A stretch of 64,000 nt of DNA from Leptothrix sp. (in: b-proteobacteria) (GCA_013822685.1 PNKV01000003.1:124001-188000); one strand, 5' to 3'; shown: positions 53,619-61,363, numbered from the stretch's first letter. The notes: generated from the sequence alone by a model not told the origin. Made by a program: numbers and translations.

Positions 53619-54082
53619 ACTTTCCCACCCGGCCCCATCCCGCCAATGTGCCCACACTCACCGAGGTGATCGAGTTCAACCCCGAGGGCGGGCAAATTTT
53701 GCCGGTGCCTCAGGTGGTCGAGTCGCCTTTGCTGACGCCCGACATCGACTTTGCACCGGCTCCTTTGCCAGTTCCCGAGGTAGTGGTGTCGTCGTCCATG
53801 GTGCCCTTGGCTTCGATCCCCCATGTGGCGCCCTACACGCCGGTGGAAGCCCTCGATCCCGAGGTGTCTGAGGCTCAGTTGTCTCAACGCATCCTGACCG
53901 ATGTGCAGCGCCAGATCGATTCAATGTTGGAGTTTCGGTTGCGCGAATCCATGCAGCCCCTGCTGGCCCAGTTCACCGAAACTTTGATGCAGGACTTGCG
54001 CGACGAGCTGTCCCGAACCATGCGCGACGTGGTGACGCGCGCCGTGGCCCAGGAAGTGGCCAAGTTGCGCAACAACCGTTGA
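53615..54082 (+). CDS. small protein coupled to holC, function unknown
   Basis: A 155-residue protein. The first 80 residues are Pro/Val-rich and probably disordered (ILPVPQVVESPLLTPDIDFA). The last 75 are amphipathic helices (LSQRILTDVQRQIDSMLEFR, LRDELSRTMRDVVTRAVAQE) that could be a coiled-coil oligomerisation unit. There is no signal peptide or membrane helix. It begins four bases inside holC and has no recognisable relative. A role beside the clamp loader is only an inference from coupling. Confidence 0.75.
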   Translation: MNFPTRPHPANVPTLTEVIEFNPEGGQILPVPQVVESPLLTPDIDFAPAPLPVPEVVVSSSMVPLASIPHVAPYTPVEALDPEVSEAQLSQRILTDVQRQIDSMLEFRLRESMQPLLAQFTETLMQDLRDELSRTMRDVVTRAVAQEVAKLRNNR

Positions 54083-54123
54083 TGTTTTTCCCCCAGTAAC
54101 GCCATTCAATGACCGAGGTGAAT

Positions 54124-55269
54124 ATGAACCAACGCTTTGCTTTGATCCCGGTGGCCGCGGCCGCTGCGGTGTTGTCCTCGTTGTGTGTGGCCACGGCCGC
54201 GCATGCCCAGTCGGTGGTTCGCATTGGCCACGTGGCGCCAGTGTCCGGGGCCCAGGCCCACTATGGTCGCGACAACGAAAACGGGGCCCGCATGGCCATC
54301 GATGAGCTCAACGCCCAAGGTGTCGAGATCGGTGGCAAGAAGGTGAAGTTTGAACTGGTGGCCGAAGACGATGCGGCCGATCCCAAGCAAGGCACGGCCG
54401 CAGCCCAGAAGCTGTGCGACGCCAAGGTCAACGGCGTGGTCGGGCATCTGAACTCCGGCACCACCATCCCGGCGGCCAAGATCTACAGCCAATGCGGCCT
54501 GCCCATGGTCACGCCCTCGGCCACCAACCCCGACCTGACCACCCTGGGCTACAAGAACGTGTACCGCCTGCTGGCCAACGACAAGGCCCTGGGCGCGGGC
54601 CTGGCCGAGTACGCGTCCAAGACGCTCAAGCTCAAGAAGGTCGCCATCATCGATGACCGCACGGCCTACGGGCAGGGCGTGGCCGGTGTCTTCCGCGAAA
54701 CCGCCAAGAAGCTGGGCCTGGAGGTGGTGAGCGAGCAGTTCACCAACGACAAGGCGGTGGATTTTATGTCGATTCTGACGTCGATCAAGAGCAAGAAGCC
54801 CGATGGCATCTTCTTTGGTGGCATGGACCCGCAAGCCGGCCCGATGCTGCGCCAGATGCAGCAACTGGGCCTGACCAAGGCTTACCTGTTTGGTGGCGAT
54901 GGCATCTGCACCGACAAGCTCATCGAGTTGTCCAGCGGCGCCAAAACCTTGGGCAATGTGGTGTGCGCCGTGGGCGCGGCTTCGCTTGACAAGCTGCCCG
55001 GCGGCAAGGCCTGGCGCGCCAAGTACGATGCCAAGTTCCCCAAGCAGTTCCAGGTCTACTCGCCGTACACCTACGATGCCACGATGGTGCTGGTAGACGC
55101 GATGAAGCGCGCTGGCTCTGCCGATCCCAAGGTTTATGCGCCCAAGCTGGCAGCCACCGACTACAACGGCATCACGGCCCGTGTGCAGTTCGAGCCCAAT
55201 GGCGAACGCAAAACCCCATCCATGACGCTGTTCGCCTACAAAGATGGCAAGAAGGTTGAGTTGAACTGA
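54124..55269 (+). CDS. periplasmic branched-chain amino acid-binding protein (LivK/Leu-Ile-Val type)
   Basis: A 381-residue solute-binding protein of the type I periplasmic fold. The signal peptide is MNQRFALIPVAAAAAVLSSL...AHA, then SVVRIGHVAPVSGAQAHYGR, VAEDDAADPKQGTAAAQKLC, VVGHLNSGTTIPAAKIYSQC (the Ser-Gly-Thr ligand loop), SATNPDLTTLGYKNVYRLLA, and YDATMVLVDAMKRAGSADP. The ATG at 54124 has GAGGTG just upstream, and the signal peptide starts here. It delivers branched-chain or related amino acids to a Liv-type ABC transporter; no permease or ATPase genes are adjacent. Confidence 0.94.
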   Translation: MNQRFALIPVAAAAAVLSSLCVATAAHAQSVVRIGHVAPVSGAQAHYGRDNENGARMAIDELNAQGVEIGGKKVKFELVAEDDAADPKQGTAAAQKLCDAKVNGVVGHLNSGTTIPAAKIYSQCGLPMVTPSATNPDLTTLGYKNVYRLLANDKALGAGLAEYASKTLKLKKVAIIDDRTAYGQGVAGVFRETAKKLGLEVVSEQFTNDKAVDFMSILTSIKSKKPDGIFFGGMDPQAGPMLRQMQQLGLTKAYLFGGDGICTDKLIELSSGAKTLGNVVCAVGAASLDKLPGGKAWRAKYDAKFPKQFQVYSPYTYDATMVLVDAMKRAGSADPKVYAPKLAATDYNGITARVQFEPNGERKTPSMTLFAYKDGKKVELN

Positions 55270-55296
55270 TTGACTCGAATCGAGCGAAAGCCTTGC

Positions 55297-55302
55297 TACA
55301 AT
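55297..55302 (+). promoter_or_regulatory. minus-10 box of the tRNA-Ser gene
   Basis: TACAAT 11 bases before the tRNA start. TTGACT at 55270 lies 21 bases upstream, too far for a standard minus-35. Confidence 0.45.
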
Positions 55303-55312
55303 AGCGGGCTTC

Positions 55313-55402
<90 letters not shown>

Positions 55403-55413
55403 TGAATAGATCG

Positions 55414-55460
55414 GCCCCAAAATCCTAGTCAAATCAATGACTGCGATTCTGGGGCTTTTT
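55414..55460 (+). terminator. Rho-independent terminator after tRNA-Ser
   Basis: GCCCCA-A-AATC (55414-55424) pairs with GATT-C-TGGGGC (55445-55455), one A/C mismatch, with a 20-base loop and TTTTT immediately after. Confidence 0.85.
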
Positions 55461-56039
55461 CTATTCTGACTGCGGCAGCATGCGCACCAGCACATCGTCG
55501 CGGCGCACCCAGTGGTGGTACAAGGCCGCTGCCACATGCAAGGCCACCACCCCCCACGCGATCCATTTGCCGACGAAGTGGTGAACAACATCGATGGGGG
55601 CTTCGAACGCATCCCAGCTCAGATCAAAACGGTCGATCCAGTGGAACAGGGCGGTCTCGTTGAACCCCGTGACCGTGAACACGCCGAAGTCCGTGGGTGC
55701 GCCTGTTCCGATGTAGCCGGTCAGCGGCATCAGAATGAGCAAGCCATAAAGCCCCCAATGCGCGACCCTGGCCAGCCTGTGCTCCGCAGGTGATCCGGGG
55801 GGATCTTTCGGTTGGATTTCCAGCATGCGCCACAGCAACCGTGGCAGCACCAGAAAGCCCACCAGCAACCCCAGGGCCCAATGGATGTTCAGCACTGGCA
55901 TGGATTCAACAGAGGTGTCGTCCATGAACCAGATCACGTAATAGACAACGACGTATGCGGCGATGAAGGCTGCCGCGCTTGTCCAATGGAAGAACTTGGC
56001 AATGGTGCCAAATCGGGCTGACGTGTTGCGCCATGGCAT
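55461..56039 (-). CDS. cytochrome b561
   Basis: A 192-residue four-helix membrane cytochrome. It starts MPWRNTSARFGTIAKFFHWT; the His of FFHW, the His of LNIHWALGLLVGFLVLPRLL, the His of RVAHWGLYGLLILMPLTGYI and the HH of IDVVHHFVGKWIAWGVVALH are the haem ligands of the bacterial family. The ATG at 56039 has GAGGA seven bases upstream. It is 24 bases downstream of the TetR gene and on the same strand, so both are probably one transcript. By family it moves electrons between the quinone pool and other carriers. Confidence 0.93.
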   Translation of the reverse strand: MPWRNTSARFGTIAKFFHWTSAAAFIAAYVVVYYVIWFMDDTSVESMPVLNIHWALGLLVGFLVLPRLLWRMLEIQPKDPPGSPAEHRLARVAHWGLYGLLILMPLTGYIGTGAPTDFGVFTVTGFNETALFHWIDRFDLSWDAFEAPIDVVHHFVGKWIAWGVVALHVAAALYHHWVRRDDVLVRMLPQSE

Positions 56040-56063
56040 GGGGTGGTCCTCGGTCAACGGTGG

Positions 56064-56654
56064 TTAGTGGTCAAGCAGGCCGTTCAGCAGGCGGTCCATG
56101 CCTTTCAACGCCTTGGCCAGCCGGGTCTTTTGGTTGCCATCAGGCTCGGCAATCCAGAACGATGCTTCAGTGACAGCCCCGTAGATCATTCGCGCCATCA
56201 CGCCCGCGTGAATGGGGGCGACCGTCCCTTCGGCGATCAAGGCTTCCAAGGCAACTTCAATGGCGTCAATACCCACCGATTGAGCCGCCTGCGGTACATC
56301 ACCAAAGATGGCGCGCGCATCCTGCAAGATGATCCTGCGGATTTCAGGCTCAAGTGCCAGCTCAAGGTAGGTCCGGCAACGCCGCCTGAATCCTTCCCAG
56401 GCAGTTGGAGCTGCGTCTGACACCGCTTGCAAACGTGCGCCGACTTCTTCCTCGATCTGGTTGATGACCGCGACAAGCAGGCCTTCTTTGCTGCCAAAGT
56501 GATGATAGAGCGCACCGCGCGTCAAGCCCGCTTCAGCGGTGAAATCGTCCATCGACGTCTGGGCGTAGCCATGCGTGGCAAAGGCCAGCCGTGCGGATGC
56601 GAGCAGCTTGGCGCGTGTCTCTTCGATCATCTCCGTGCGGGAACGACGCGGCAT
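56064..56654 (-). CDS. TetR-family transcriptional regulator
   Basis: A 196-residue repressor starting MPRRSRTEMIEETRAKLLAS. The HTH (about 8-55) shows TSMDDFTAEAGLTRGALYHH then FGSKEGLLVAVINQ. The C-terminal ligand domain has no recognised ligand. The ATG at 56654 is chosen because GGAG lies about six bases upstream; in-frame ATGs at 56660 and 56672 would sit on or inside the operator. Two palindromes at 56670-56706 directly upstream suggest autoregulation together with the cytochrome b561 gene downstream. Confidence 0.9.
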   Translation of the reverse strand: MPRRSRTEMIEETRAKLLASARLAFATHGYAQTSMDDFTAEAGLTRGALYHHFGSKEGLLVAVINQIEEEVGARLQAVSDAAPTAWEGFRRRCRTYLELALEPEIRRIILQDARAIFGDVPQAAQSVGIDAIEVALEALIAEGTVAPIHAGVMARMIYGAVTEASFWIAEPDGNQKTRLAKALKGMDRLLNGLLDH

Positions 56655-56669
56655 CAACATCTCCGTTTT

Positions 56670-56706
56670 CATACGGAGCGTATGTTATTTACATGCGTGG
56701 CGTATG
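56670..56706. promoter_or_regulatory. double operator candidate of the TetR/cytochrome b561 unit
   Basis: CATACGgagCGTATG (56670-56684) is a perfect 6-base-arm palindrome. CATGCGtggCGTATG (56692-56706) is the same site with one arm mismatch. The centres are 22 bases apart, two turns of DNA, so two TetR dimers could bind one face. They lie directly upstream of the TetR start. Confidence 0.7.
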
Positions 56707-57150
56707 TCAATGCTTGGCCAACAAGCCCAGCTCCTCCATTTTGATCATGTGTTCAATGGCTTGTTCAAGCACCTGAGGCTTCAGGTTCAGCCGGTGAATG
56801 CAGTTGCCATTCATCACACCTGCCATGCCATGCACGGTCGACCAGATGTACAGCGCGTCCAGATCCACCCGGTCCTGCATGGCGGCCGATTCGCCATGCA
56901 GGCGACGCAGCACGTTGCGCAGGATGTCGTAGGTGTGAACAGCGTCCCGGATCAGGTCAGGGTGTTCGGCTGATTGGGGCCACGGCGTGTCAAACATCAG
57001 GCGGTATTCCAGCGCGTGATCGCGGGCATAGCTGAGGTACTGGCGCCCCAGGCCCGCAAGTCCAATGAGGCCATGGCTTACGTCGAATCTGGTCGTGCCA
57101 AAGGCAAGGTCGTCATCAAGGTGCGCTGAGCCCCACACGGCATGCCGCAA
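56707..57150 (-). pseudogene. 5'-truncated TetR regulator (C-terminal ligand domain only)
   Basis: About 147 residues read from a TTG at 57150, with no credible start or binding site. The sequence matches the C-terminal domain of WHG-type TetR proteins: LIGLAGLGRQYLSYARDHAL (about 28-47), EYRLMFDTPWPQ, and DLDALYIWSTVHGMAGVMNG (about 96-115) with the W-x-x-x-H-G pattern. The helix-turn-helix half is missing; where it should lie the divergent MarR gene begins at 57187. The break near 57125-57150 is best read as a deletion or insertion that joined this fragment to the MarR locus. Confidence 0.7.
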
Positions 57151-57186
57151 TCAATAATGGGCGCTGACCTCAACCCGGAAGCGCCC

Positions 57187-57666
57187 ATGACACGTTCGGC
57201 CCCCGCCTCTCCCGAAAGCGGCTTCAATCCACACGTACCGGGCATCGACTATGGCGTGCTTGATTCGCTGGTGGGCTATGGCGTGCGCCGCGCGCAGATC
57301 GCGATCTACAACGACTTCCTGCCCGCGCTTGAAGCGTGGAACATCACGCCGCCGCGCTTTTCGGCCCTCGTGATCATCAGCCGCAACCATGGTTTGAAGC
57401 TGACGGAGCTGGCCGACGTGTTGGGCATCGCCCGCTCTGGCGTGGTCGCCTTGATCGACACCTTGTCTGAGATGGGCTATGTAGAGCGCCTGGAAGTGCC
57501 AGGTGACCGGCGCGCCTACGGCCTGGCCCTGACAGCGCTGGGCAAAAAAGACTTGCGGCAGATCGAGCAGGCGGTGATCAAGCAAGACCAACGTGCCGCC
57601 CACCGCCTGACACAAGATGAGCGCCAGCAGTTGCTGGCACTGCTCGACAAGTTGTCCTGCCCCTGA
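57187..57666 (+). CDS. MarR-family transcriptional regulator
   Basis: A 159-residue MarR protein. The winged helix (about 55-125) shows WNITPPRFSALVIISRNHGL, KLTELADVLGIARSGVVALI, DTLSEMGYVERLEVPGDRRA and YGLALTALGKKDLRQ. The ATG at 57187 has GGAAG five bases upstream; an upstream in-frame start adds residues without support. It is followed after 51 bases by an alpha/beta hydrolase gene preceded by a palindrome, the probable target. Confidence 0.92.
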   Translation: MTRSAPASPESGFNPHVPGIDYGVLDSLVGYGVRRAQIAIYNDFLPALEAWNITPPRFSALVIISRNHGLKLTELADVLGIARSGVVALIDTLSEMGYVERLEVPGDRRAYGLALTALGKKDLRQIEQAVIKQDQRAAHRLTQDERQQLLALLDKLSCP

Positions 57667-57677
57667 GCGCGCTTAGG

Positions 57678-57705
57678 TTAATTGTTATGATTAAGAACAA
57701 ATTAA
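57678..57705. promoter_or_regulatory. candidate MarR operator upstream of the hydrolase
   Basis: TTAATTGTT (57678-57686) and AACAAATTAA (57696-57705) are imperfect inverted arms (one extra base) in an AT-rich stretch between the MarR and hydrolase genes. TATGAT at 57686-57691 could be a minus-10 inside it. AAAGGA follows as the ribosome binding site of the hydrolase. Confidence 0.5.
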
Positions 57706-57717
57706 AAGGACCGCCTG

Positions 57718-58491
57718 ATGTGGCATTGTGAAGAACGAGGGCAAGGGCGACCATTGGTGTTGCTGCATGGCATTGGGATGTCCAGCTTTGCGTGGTCGCC
57801 GGTGCTGGAGCAGCTGGCAAAGCATCGCCGGGTCTTGGCCTTTGACACCGCGGGCTTCGGCAAGACGCCCGTGTTGCCTGCGGGTGTGAAGCCCACCGTG
57901 CCGAATCTGGTGCGGGCCTTGTTGGACACCCTTGACGCCATGGGCATCCATGAACCGGTTGATGTGGTCGGCAACTCACTGGGCGGGTGGATGGCGCTAG
58001 AAGTGGCCCGTCAGGGTCGGGCCCGCTCGGTCGTCGCGATCTCTCCGGCAGGCCTTTGGAAGGATCATCCAGCGGCCTGGGTGAGGCACTTCTTTGGTTT
58101 CATGCGCGCGGCCACCAAGCTGTCGCCAGGTGGTGTGAAGCTGGCAATGAAGTCGGGCGTGTTACGAGATTTGCTGCTGTCGATACCGCTCTCATTCGGC
58201 AGCCGCCGCATGCCAGCCAGCGACGCGGCTCGCTCGGCGATCGAGTTCGCCTTGGCGCCGGGCTTTGATGCCACGCTGGCCCATGCAGGGGTGTTCAAAG
58301 GCGGTCAAGCCATTGCTTGCCCATTGACGGTGGCCTTTGGCACCCGGGACTGGTTGTTGACCCCCAGTGCCCGGCACCGTGATCAATTGCCGTCAAGCGC
58401 GCGATGGCTCAATCCGGCCAAGTGGGGGCATGTGCCCATGTGGGTCGATCCCCAAGGCGTGACCCGCTTGATCCTGGACGGCACGGCCTGA
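57718..58491 (+). CDS. alpha/beta hydrolase
   Basis: A 257-residue soluble hydrolase. It has oxyanion motif LVLLHGIGMSSFAW (about 14-27), nucleophile elbow VGNSLGGWMALE (Ser about 88), AVAFGTRDWLL context with the catalytic Asp, and a late His in KWGHVPMWVDP. The lid region (about 115-190) is helical. The substrate is unknown. AAAGGA precedes the ATG. Its last 99 bases overlap the convergent SDR gene, so both C-termini share DNA. Confidence 0.9.
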   Translation: MWHCEERGQGRPLVLLHGIGMSSFAWSPVLEQLAKHRRVLAFDTAGFGKTPVLPAGVKPTVPNLVRALLDTLDAMGIHEPVDVVGNSLGGWMALEVARQGRARSVVAISPAGLWKDHPAAWVRHFFGFMRAATKLSPGGVKLAMKSGVLRDLLLSIPLSFGSRRMPASDAARSAIEFALAPGFDATLAHAGVFKGGQAIACPLTVAFGTRDWLLTPSARHRDQLPSSARWLNPAKWGHVPMWVDPQGVTRLILDGTA

Positions 58492-59787
58492 CAGCGGCAC
58501 GCTCAGCCAAAGCAACATGACGGTGGCCAGCACCGGCACATTCTTGACCAGGGGGCCGCAATGGTCGATGGTCAATTCGGGCATGTTCCACGCCGCGGTG
58601 GCGGTGTAGCCCACGATGGCACTAGCCTGCAAGGCGTAAGTCCAAGCGCCCGGATGGCGGCGCAGCAGCGCCAGGCCCATCCCGGTGTTGAACGTGCAAG
58701 ACAGCGCCATCATGCGCCAGCCCCAATCGCCACTGAAGCCGCAGCGCGCGAGAAGGTCGAGCACGTTGGACTCGTGCGGCCAAAGCGCAGTGATCATGGC
58801 GGTGTAGATCCACATGAATGCCAAGGTGGCATGCAGGCCAAGGCGCATCCATCCTGGTATGGCCACCCAGGCGGGCAACACCAGCGCCTGTGCCATGCCG
58901 GTGGGCGCCCGACCCAGCCAGTAGTGCGCTGCGTTCTCCGTGCTGGTGTTGCCGTGTTCCAGCATGTTCAATGTGTCCGGACTAAAGGCTTGTTGGTCGA
59001 GGTGGCGAGCCAGGTGCGCGCCCAAACGCATGAAGGGCATGGGCACGGGCAGCCACACCGGCTCACCCAGCCCTTGTGCACGGCGGTACTGCTGCAGCAT
59101 GTCGCGGTAGCTCAGAACAGCCGGTCCGGCCAGCTCCTGCACCCAACCGATTGAAGTTCCGATGGGTGAACCGTGTTCGGCCATGCGGGCCACGGCTTCG
59201 GCCAGCTCCAGCACATGGATGGGCTGGACGCGTTGGCCGCCCAGACCGGGCAATCCCACCACAGGCAGCCGGGCCAGTTGTTGAAAGAGCGCGGCGCTCT
59301 GGCTGCCGGGGCCGTACACCAGGGATGGGCGCACCACGACGCCATCGACCAAACCTCGGCGCGCCAACTGAATCAAGGTCTCGTCGGCGTGCAGCTTGGT
59401 CAGGGCGTAAGCGGTTTGCAGGTGATGGGGCTCGGGCCCCACGCCCAGCGCCGAGATCTGAATCACGCGCCGCACGCCGGCCAACACCGCGCCTTGGAAG
59501 AGCGCGGCAGGACCCTCAGCGTGGATGCGTTCAAAACTGTTGCGCTCATTTGGCATCAGAATGCCCACCGCGTTGATCACGACGTCAAAGCGACCGGCAG
59601 CGTTCAATCGATCAGCCCAGGCTTGTGGCGAGACTTCGTCGGCGAAATCAACGTGCAGTTGGGAGGGGGTGCCCGACGCGGTGGTTCTGCGGCCCTCGGT
59701 GACCAAATGGCCACGGGCCCGCAAGCTCGAGGCGATGGCGCCGCCAATGCAGCCAGAGGCGCCCAGCATCAAGATGCTTCTTCTCAT
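58393..59787 (-). CDS. SDR-family NAD(P)-binding protein with DoxX-like C-terminal membrane domain
   Basis: A 464-residue protein. The N-terminal Rossmann domain (about 1-290) shows ILMLGASGCIGGAIASSLRA, FDVVINAVGILM, a Tyr-x-x-x-Lys pair in TAYALTKLHADE, and VVRPSLVYGPGSQSAALFQQ. The C-terminal part (about 315-430) has four hydrophobic segments like DoxX-like proteins. Thus a nucleotide-sugar or ubiquinone-type epimerase/reductase fold is anchored to the membrane. The ATG at 59787 has GGGAGAA seven bases upstream. It follows the DCC gene by 33 bases, in one leftward transcript. The last 33 codons overlap the convergent hydrolase gene. Confidence 0.88.
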   Translation of the reverse strand: MRRSILMLGASGCIGGAIASSLRARGHLVTEGRRTTASGTPSQLHVDFADEVSPQAWADRLNAAGRFDVVINAVGILMPNERNSFERIHAEGPAALFQGAVLAGVRRVIQISALGVGPEPHHLQTAYALTKLHADETLIQLARRGLVDGVVVRPSLVYGPGSQSAALFQQLARLPVVGLPGLGGQRVQPIHVLELAEAVARMAEHGSPIGTSIGWVQELAGPAVLSYRDMLQQYRRAQGLGEPVWLPVPMPFMRLGAHLARHLDQQAFSPDTLNMLEHGNTSTENAAHYWLGRAPTGMAQALVLPAWVAIPGWMRLGLHATLAFMWIYTAMITALWPHESNVLDLLARCGFSGDWGWRMMALSCTFNTGMGLALLRRHPGAWTYALQASAIVGYTATAAWNMPELTIDHCGPLVKNVPVLATVMLLWLSVPLSGRAVQDQAGHALGIDPHGHMPPLGRIEPSRA

Positions 59788-59820
59788 GATGGTTCTCCCT
59801 GCAGTGTTCACGTGGGTCGA

Positions 59821-60309
59821 CTACATCTCGCAACGTCCGTCATGGCAACGCTGCATGCGGGCCATTCGGGCTCGTGCGCGCCGTTGCTCGATTCGGCTGA
59901 CCAGTGGCCCCAGGGTGGCCGAGATCCCGTAACGGTGGCGCGCGAACCAGCGGTAGGCCATGTCGGTCATGGGACGCATCAGGGGCCAGCGGGTGGGCGC
60001 CCATAACCAACCCAGGCCCACGGCAGCGTAGGCCAGCTGGATGGTGTCGACGCCGGTGAAGAGCTGTCCGTCAGGGCCGATGCCGTGAAGCGCGGCGTTC
60101 ATGTCTTGCATGGTGGGAAGGCCGCCGGCATTGCCTTGGGCGGAGGCTGGCCAGTACTGGGCCATGTCGAAGTCAGGCGCGCTGATGTCGACGAAGACCA
60201 ACCTGCCCTGGATGTTGCGGTGGCGGAGTTCGTCCATCTCAAGTCGGCAAACTGGGCAAGAAGCGTCGTACAGCAGGGTGAGCGGGTAGCTGGAGTGCGC
60301 GGTGGTCAT
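59821..60309 (-). CDS. DCC-family thiol-disulfide oxidoreductase-like protein
   Basis: A 162-residue protein of the DUF393/DCC family: YPLTLLYDASCPVCRLEMDE (about 8-27) holds the D-x-x-C-x-x-C motif. GRLVFVDISAPDF and GLPTMQDMNAALHGIGPDGQ follow, then membrane-associated helices (TIQLAYAAVGLGWLWAPTRW). The family name implies thiol-disulfide chemistry, but most members lack known substrates. AAGGAAA lies seven bases upstream of the ATG. An operator-like palindrome precedes it. Confidence 0.88.
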   Translation of the reverse strand: MTTAHSSYPLTLLYDASCPVCRLEMDELRHRNIQGRLVFVDISAPDFDMAQYWPASAQGNAGGLPTMQDMNAALHGIGPDGQLFTGVDTIQLAYAAVGLGWLWAPTRWPLMRPMTDMAYRWFARHRYGISATLGPLVSRIEQRRARARMARMQRCHDGRCEM

Positions 60310-60337
60310 GATATTTTCCTTCTGATGGATTCTTTTG

Positions 60338-60355
60338 TTTCTGTTTTGAGAGAAA
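60338..60355. promoter_or_regulatory. GbsR-type operator candidate before the DCC gene
   Basis: TTTCTGT (60338-60344) and AGAGAAA (60349-60355) are inverted arms around TTTG, with one mismatch. The arms and the 4-base spacer match the palindrome upstream of the regulator gene (60938-60959). It lies about 30 bases upstream of the DCC start. Confidence 0.65.
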
Positions 60356-60373
60356 TTTCAGATCAAAAAAATG

Positions 60374-60913
60374 TCAGGTCTTGGCGTCGGATTCTCGGCC
60401 CAGCAATTTCTTGATGCGGGCGCCTAATTTGAGGACCTTGGTCAGCGTGGCCACATCCAGGCGCAGCATCTCGTCACTCCAGGCGGTCAGGATTTCAAGG
60501 AATTCGAGGGTCGCCTTGAGGCGCAGACGCACTTCTGCGGGTTCCTTGCTCAAGGCAGTGTCCGCGAGCAGTTCGCGCAGCACGGTCATGGTCGGGGCGA
60601 GTTCCCGCTGTTCGCGTTCTCGCACGATGGTTCGGAACATCTCCCAGATGTCGGTCGAGGTTTCGAAGTGGTCGCGCCGGTCGCCAGGCAGGTGAACCAG
60701 GCGGGCGAGCTTCCAGCTTTGCAGTTCGCGCAGGCTGTTGCTGACATTCGACCGGGCCACGCCCAGGGTGTCGACGATTTCTTCGGCGTGCATGGGCCGA
60801 CCGTGGATGTAGAGCAGCGCGTGGATTTGCGAGACGGTGCGGTTCACGCCCCAGCGGGTGCCCATTTCGCCCCAGTGCAATACAAACCGTGAGAGTGTGG
60901 GTGACAAGTTCAT
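60374..60913 (-). CDS. GbsR/MarR-type transcriptional regulator
   Basis: A 179-residue regulator like GbsR: LSRFVLHWGEMGTRWGVNRT near the start, SQIHALLYIHGRPMHAEEIV, DTLGVARSNVSNSLRELQSW (the recognition helix), KLARLVHLPGDRRDHFETST, and a C-terminal helical dimer region. The GbsR family responds to osmolytes or small effectors and represses neighbouring genes. The start ATG 60913 has no standard binding site and abuts a palindrome; an in-frame TTG at 60949 would lie in the operator. It is probably a repressor of itself and of the DCC/SDR genes downstream. Confidence 0.88.
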   Translation of the reverse strand: MNLSPTLSRFVLHWGEMGTRWGVNRTVSQIHALLYIHGRPMHAEEIVDTLGVARSNVSNSLRELQSWKLARLVHLPGDRRDHFETSTDIWEMFRTIVREREQRELAPTMTVLRELLADTALSKEPAEVRLRLKATLEFLEILTAWSDEMLRLDVATLTKVLKLGARIKKLLGRESDAKT

Positions 60914-60935
60914 GGAAGCATTGTGGAATGCTTCC
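60914..60935. promoter_or_regulatory. perfect inverted repeat abutting the regulator start
   Basis: GGAAGCATT (60914-60922) and AATGCTTCC (60927-60935) on the plus strand flank GTGG. In the mRNA this forms a hairpin whose base touches the AUG at 60913 and buries the only GGAAG near it. It may lower translation or be a second operator. Confidence 0.55.
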
Positions 60936-60937
60936 TT

Positions 60938-60959
60938 AATTTCTGTCAATACAGAAATT
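60938..60959. promoter_or_regulatory. GbsR-type operator upstream of its regulator
   Basis: AATTTCTGT (60938-60946) and ACAGAAATT (60951-60959) form a perfect 9-base-arm palindrome around CAAT. A related site lies before the DCC gene. It covers the likely promoter of the regulator, so autorepression is probable. Confidence 0.75.
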
Positions 60960-60971
60960 GAAGATGGGCTT

Positions 60972-61208
60972 CTATTCCGGCACTAATGCATTGTTGGCAG
61001 GCGCGGGGTTCGCTTCCAGCACCTGCCGCACCACGAAGGTGTGCTCGACCCGGTCAAGCGCTTCGGTGAGGTGCCGCATGGCCAACTGATAACGCGTGCG
61101 GCCCGTGGCACCGTCGTTGTGGTCAAGGCGTTCAAGGATGCGGCCCAATAGATGGACGGCTGTCAGATGCGCCAAAGGGGCGGCCGAGGTGGAACAAGGT
61201 ACTTTCAT
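60972..61208 (-). CDS. small helical protein, unknown
   Basis: A 78-residue protein starting MKVPCSTSAAPLAHLTAVHL with AAGGAAG just before the ATG. Two predicted helices (LLGRILERLDHN and YQLAMRHLTEALDRVEHTFV) look like a small helical pair. The frame continues upstream (to a GTG at 61349, 47 more residues, DTSIDEALTTRDNAQVYIEV), but no binding site is seen there. No recognisable family. It lies between the GbsR regulator and another small gene on the same strand. Confidence 0.5.
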   Translation of the reverse strand: MKVPCSTSAAPLAHLTAVHLLGRILERLDHNDGATGRTRYQLAMRHLTEALDRVEHTFVVRQVLEANPAPANNALVPE

Positions 61209-61363
61209 GGCTTCCTTTCCACAGCGTTGGCGAACTAACTGGTGTTCGGCGCTGTCAAGCTCTGGGTCCAACACAACTTCAATGTAGACCTGGGCGTTGT
61301 CGCGCGTTGTCAGAGCTTCGTCAATTGAAGTGTCGGAAAGAACTGACACTTGCAGGCCAGCGC

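Noticed and set aside
55270..55302. TTGACT/TACAAT as a standard promoter of tRNA-Ser
   Set aside because: The spacer is 21 bases, beyond the normal 16-18. Only the minus-10 is reported.
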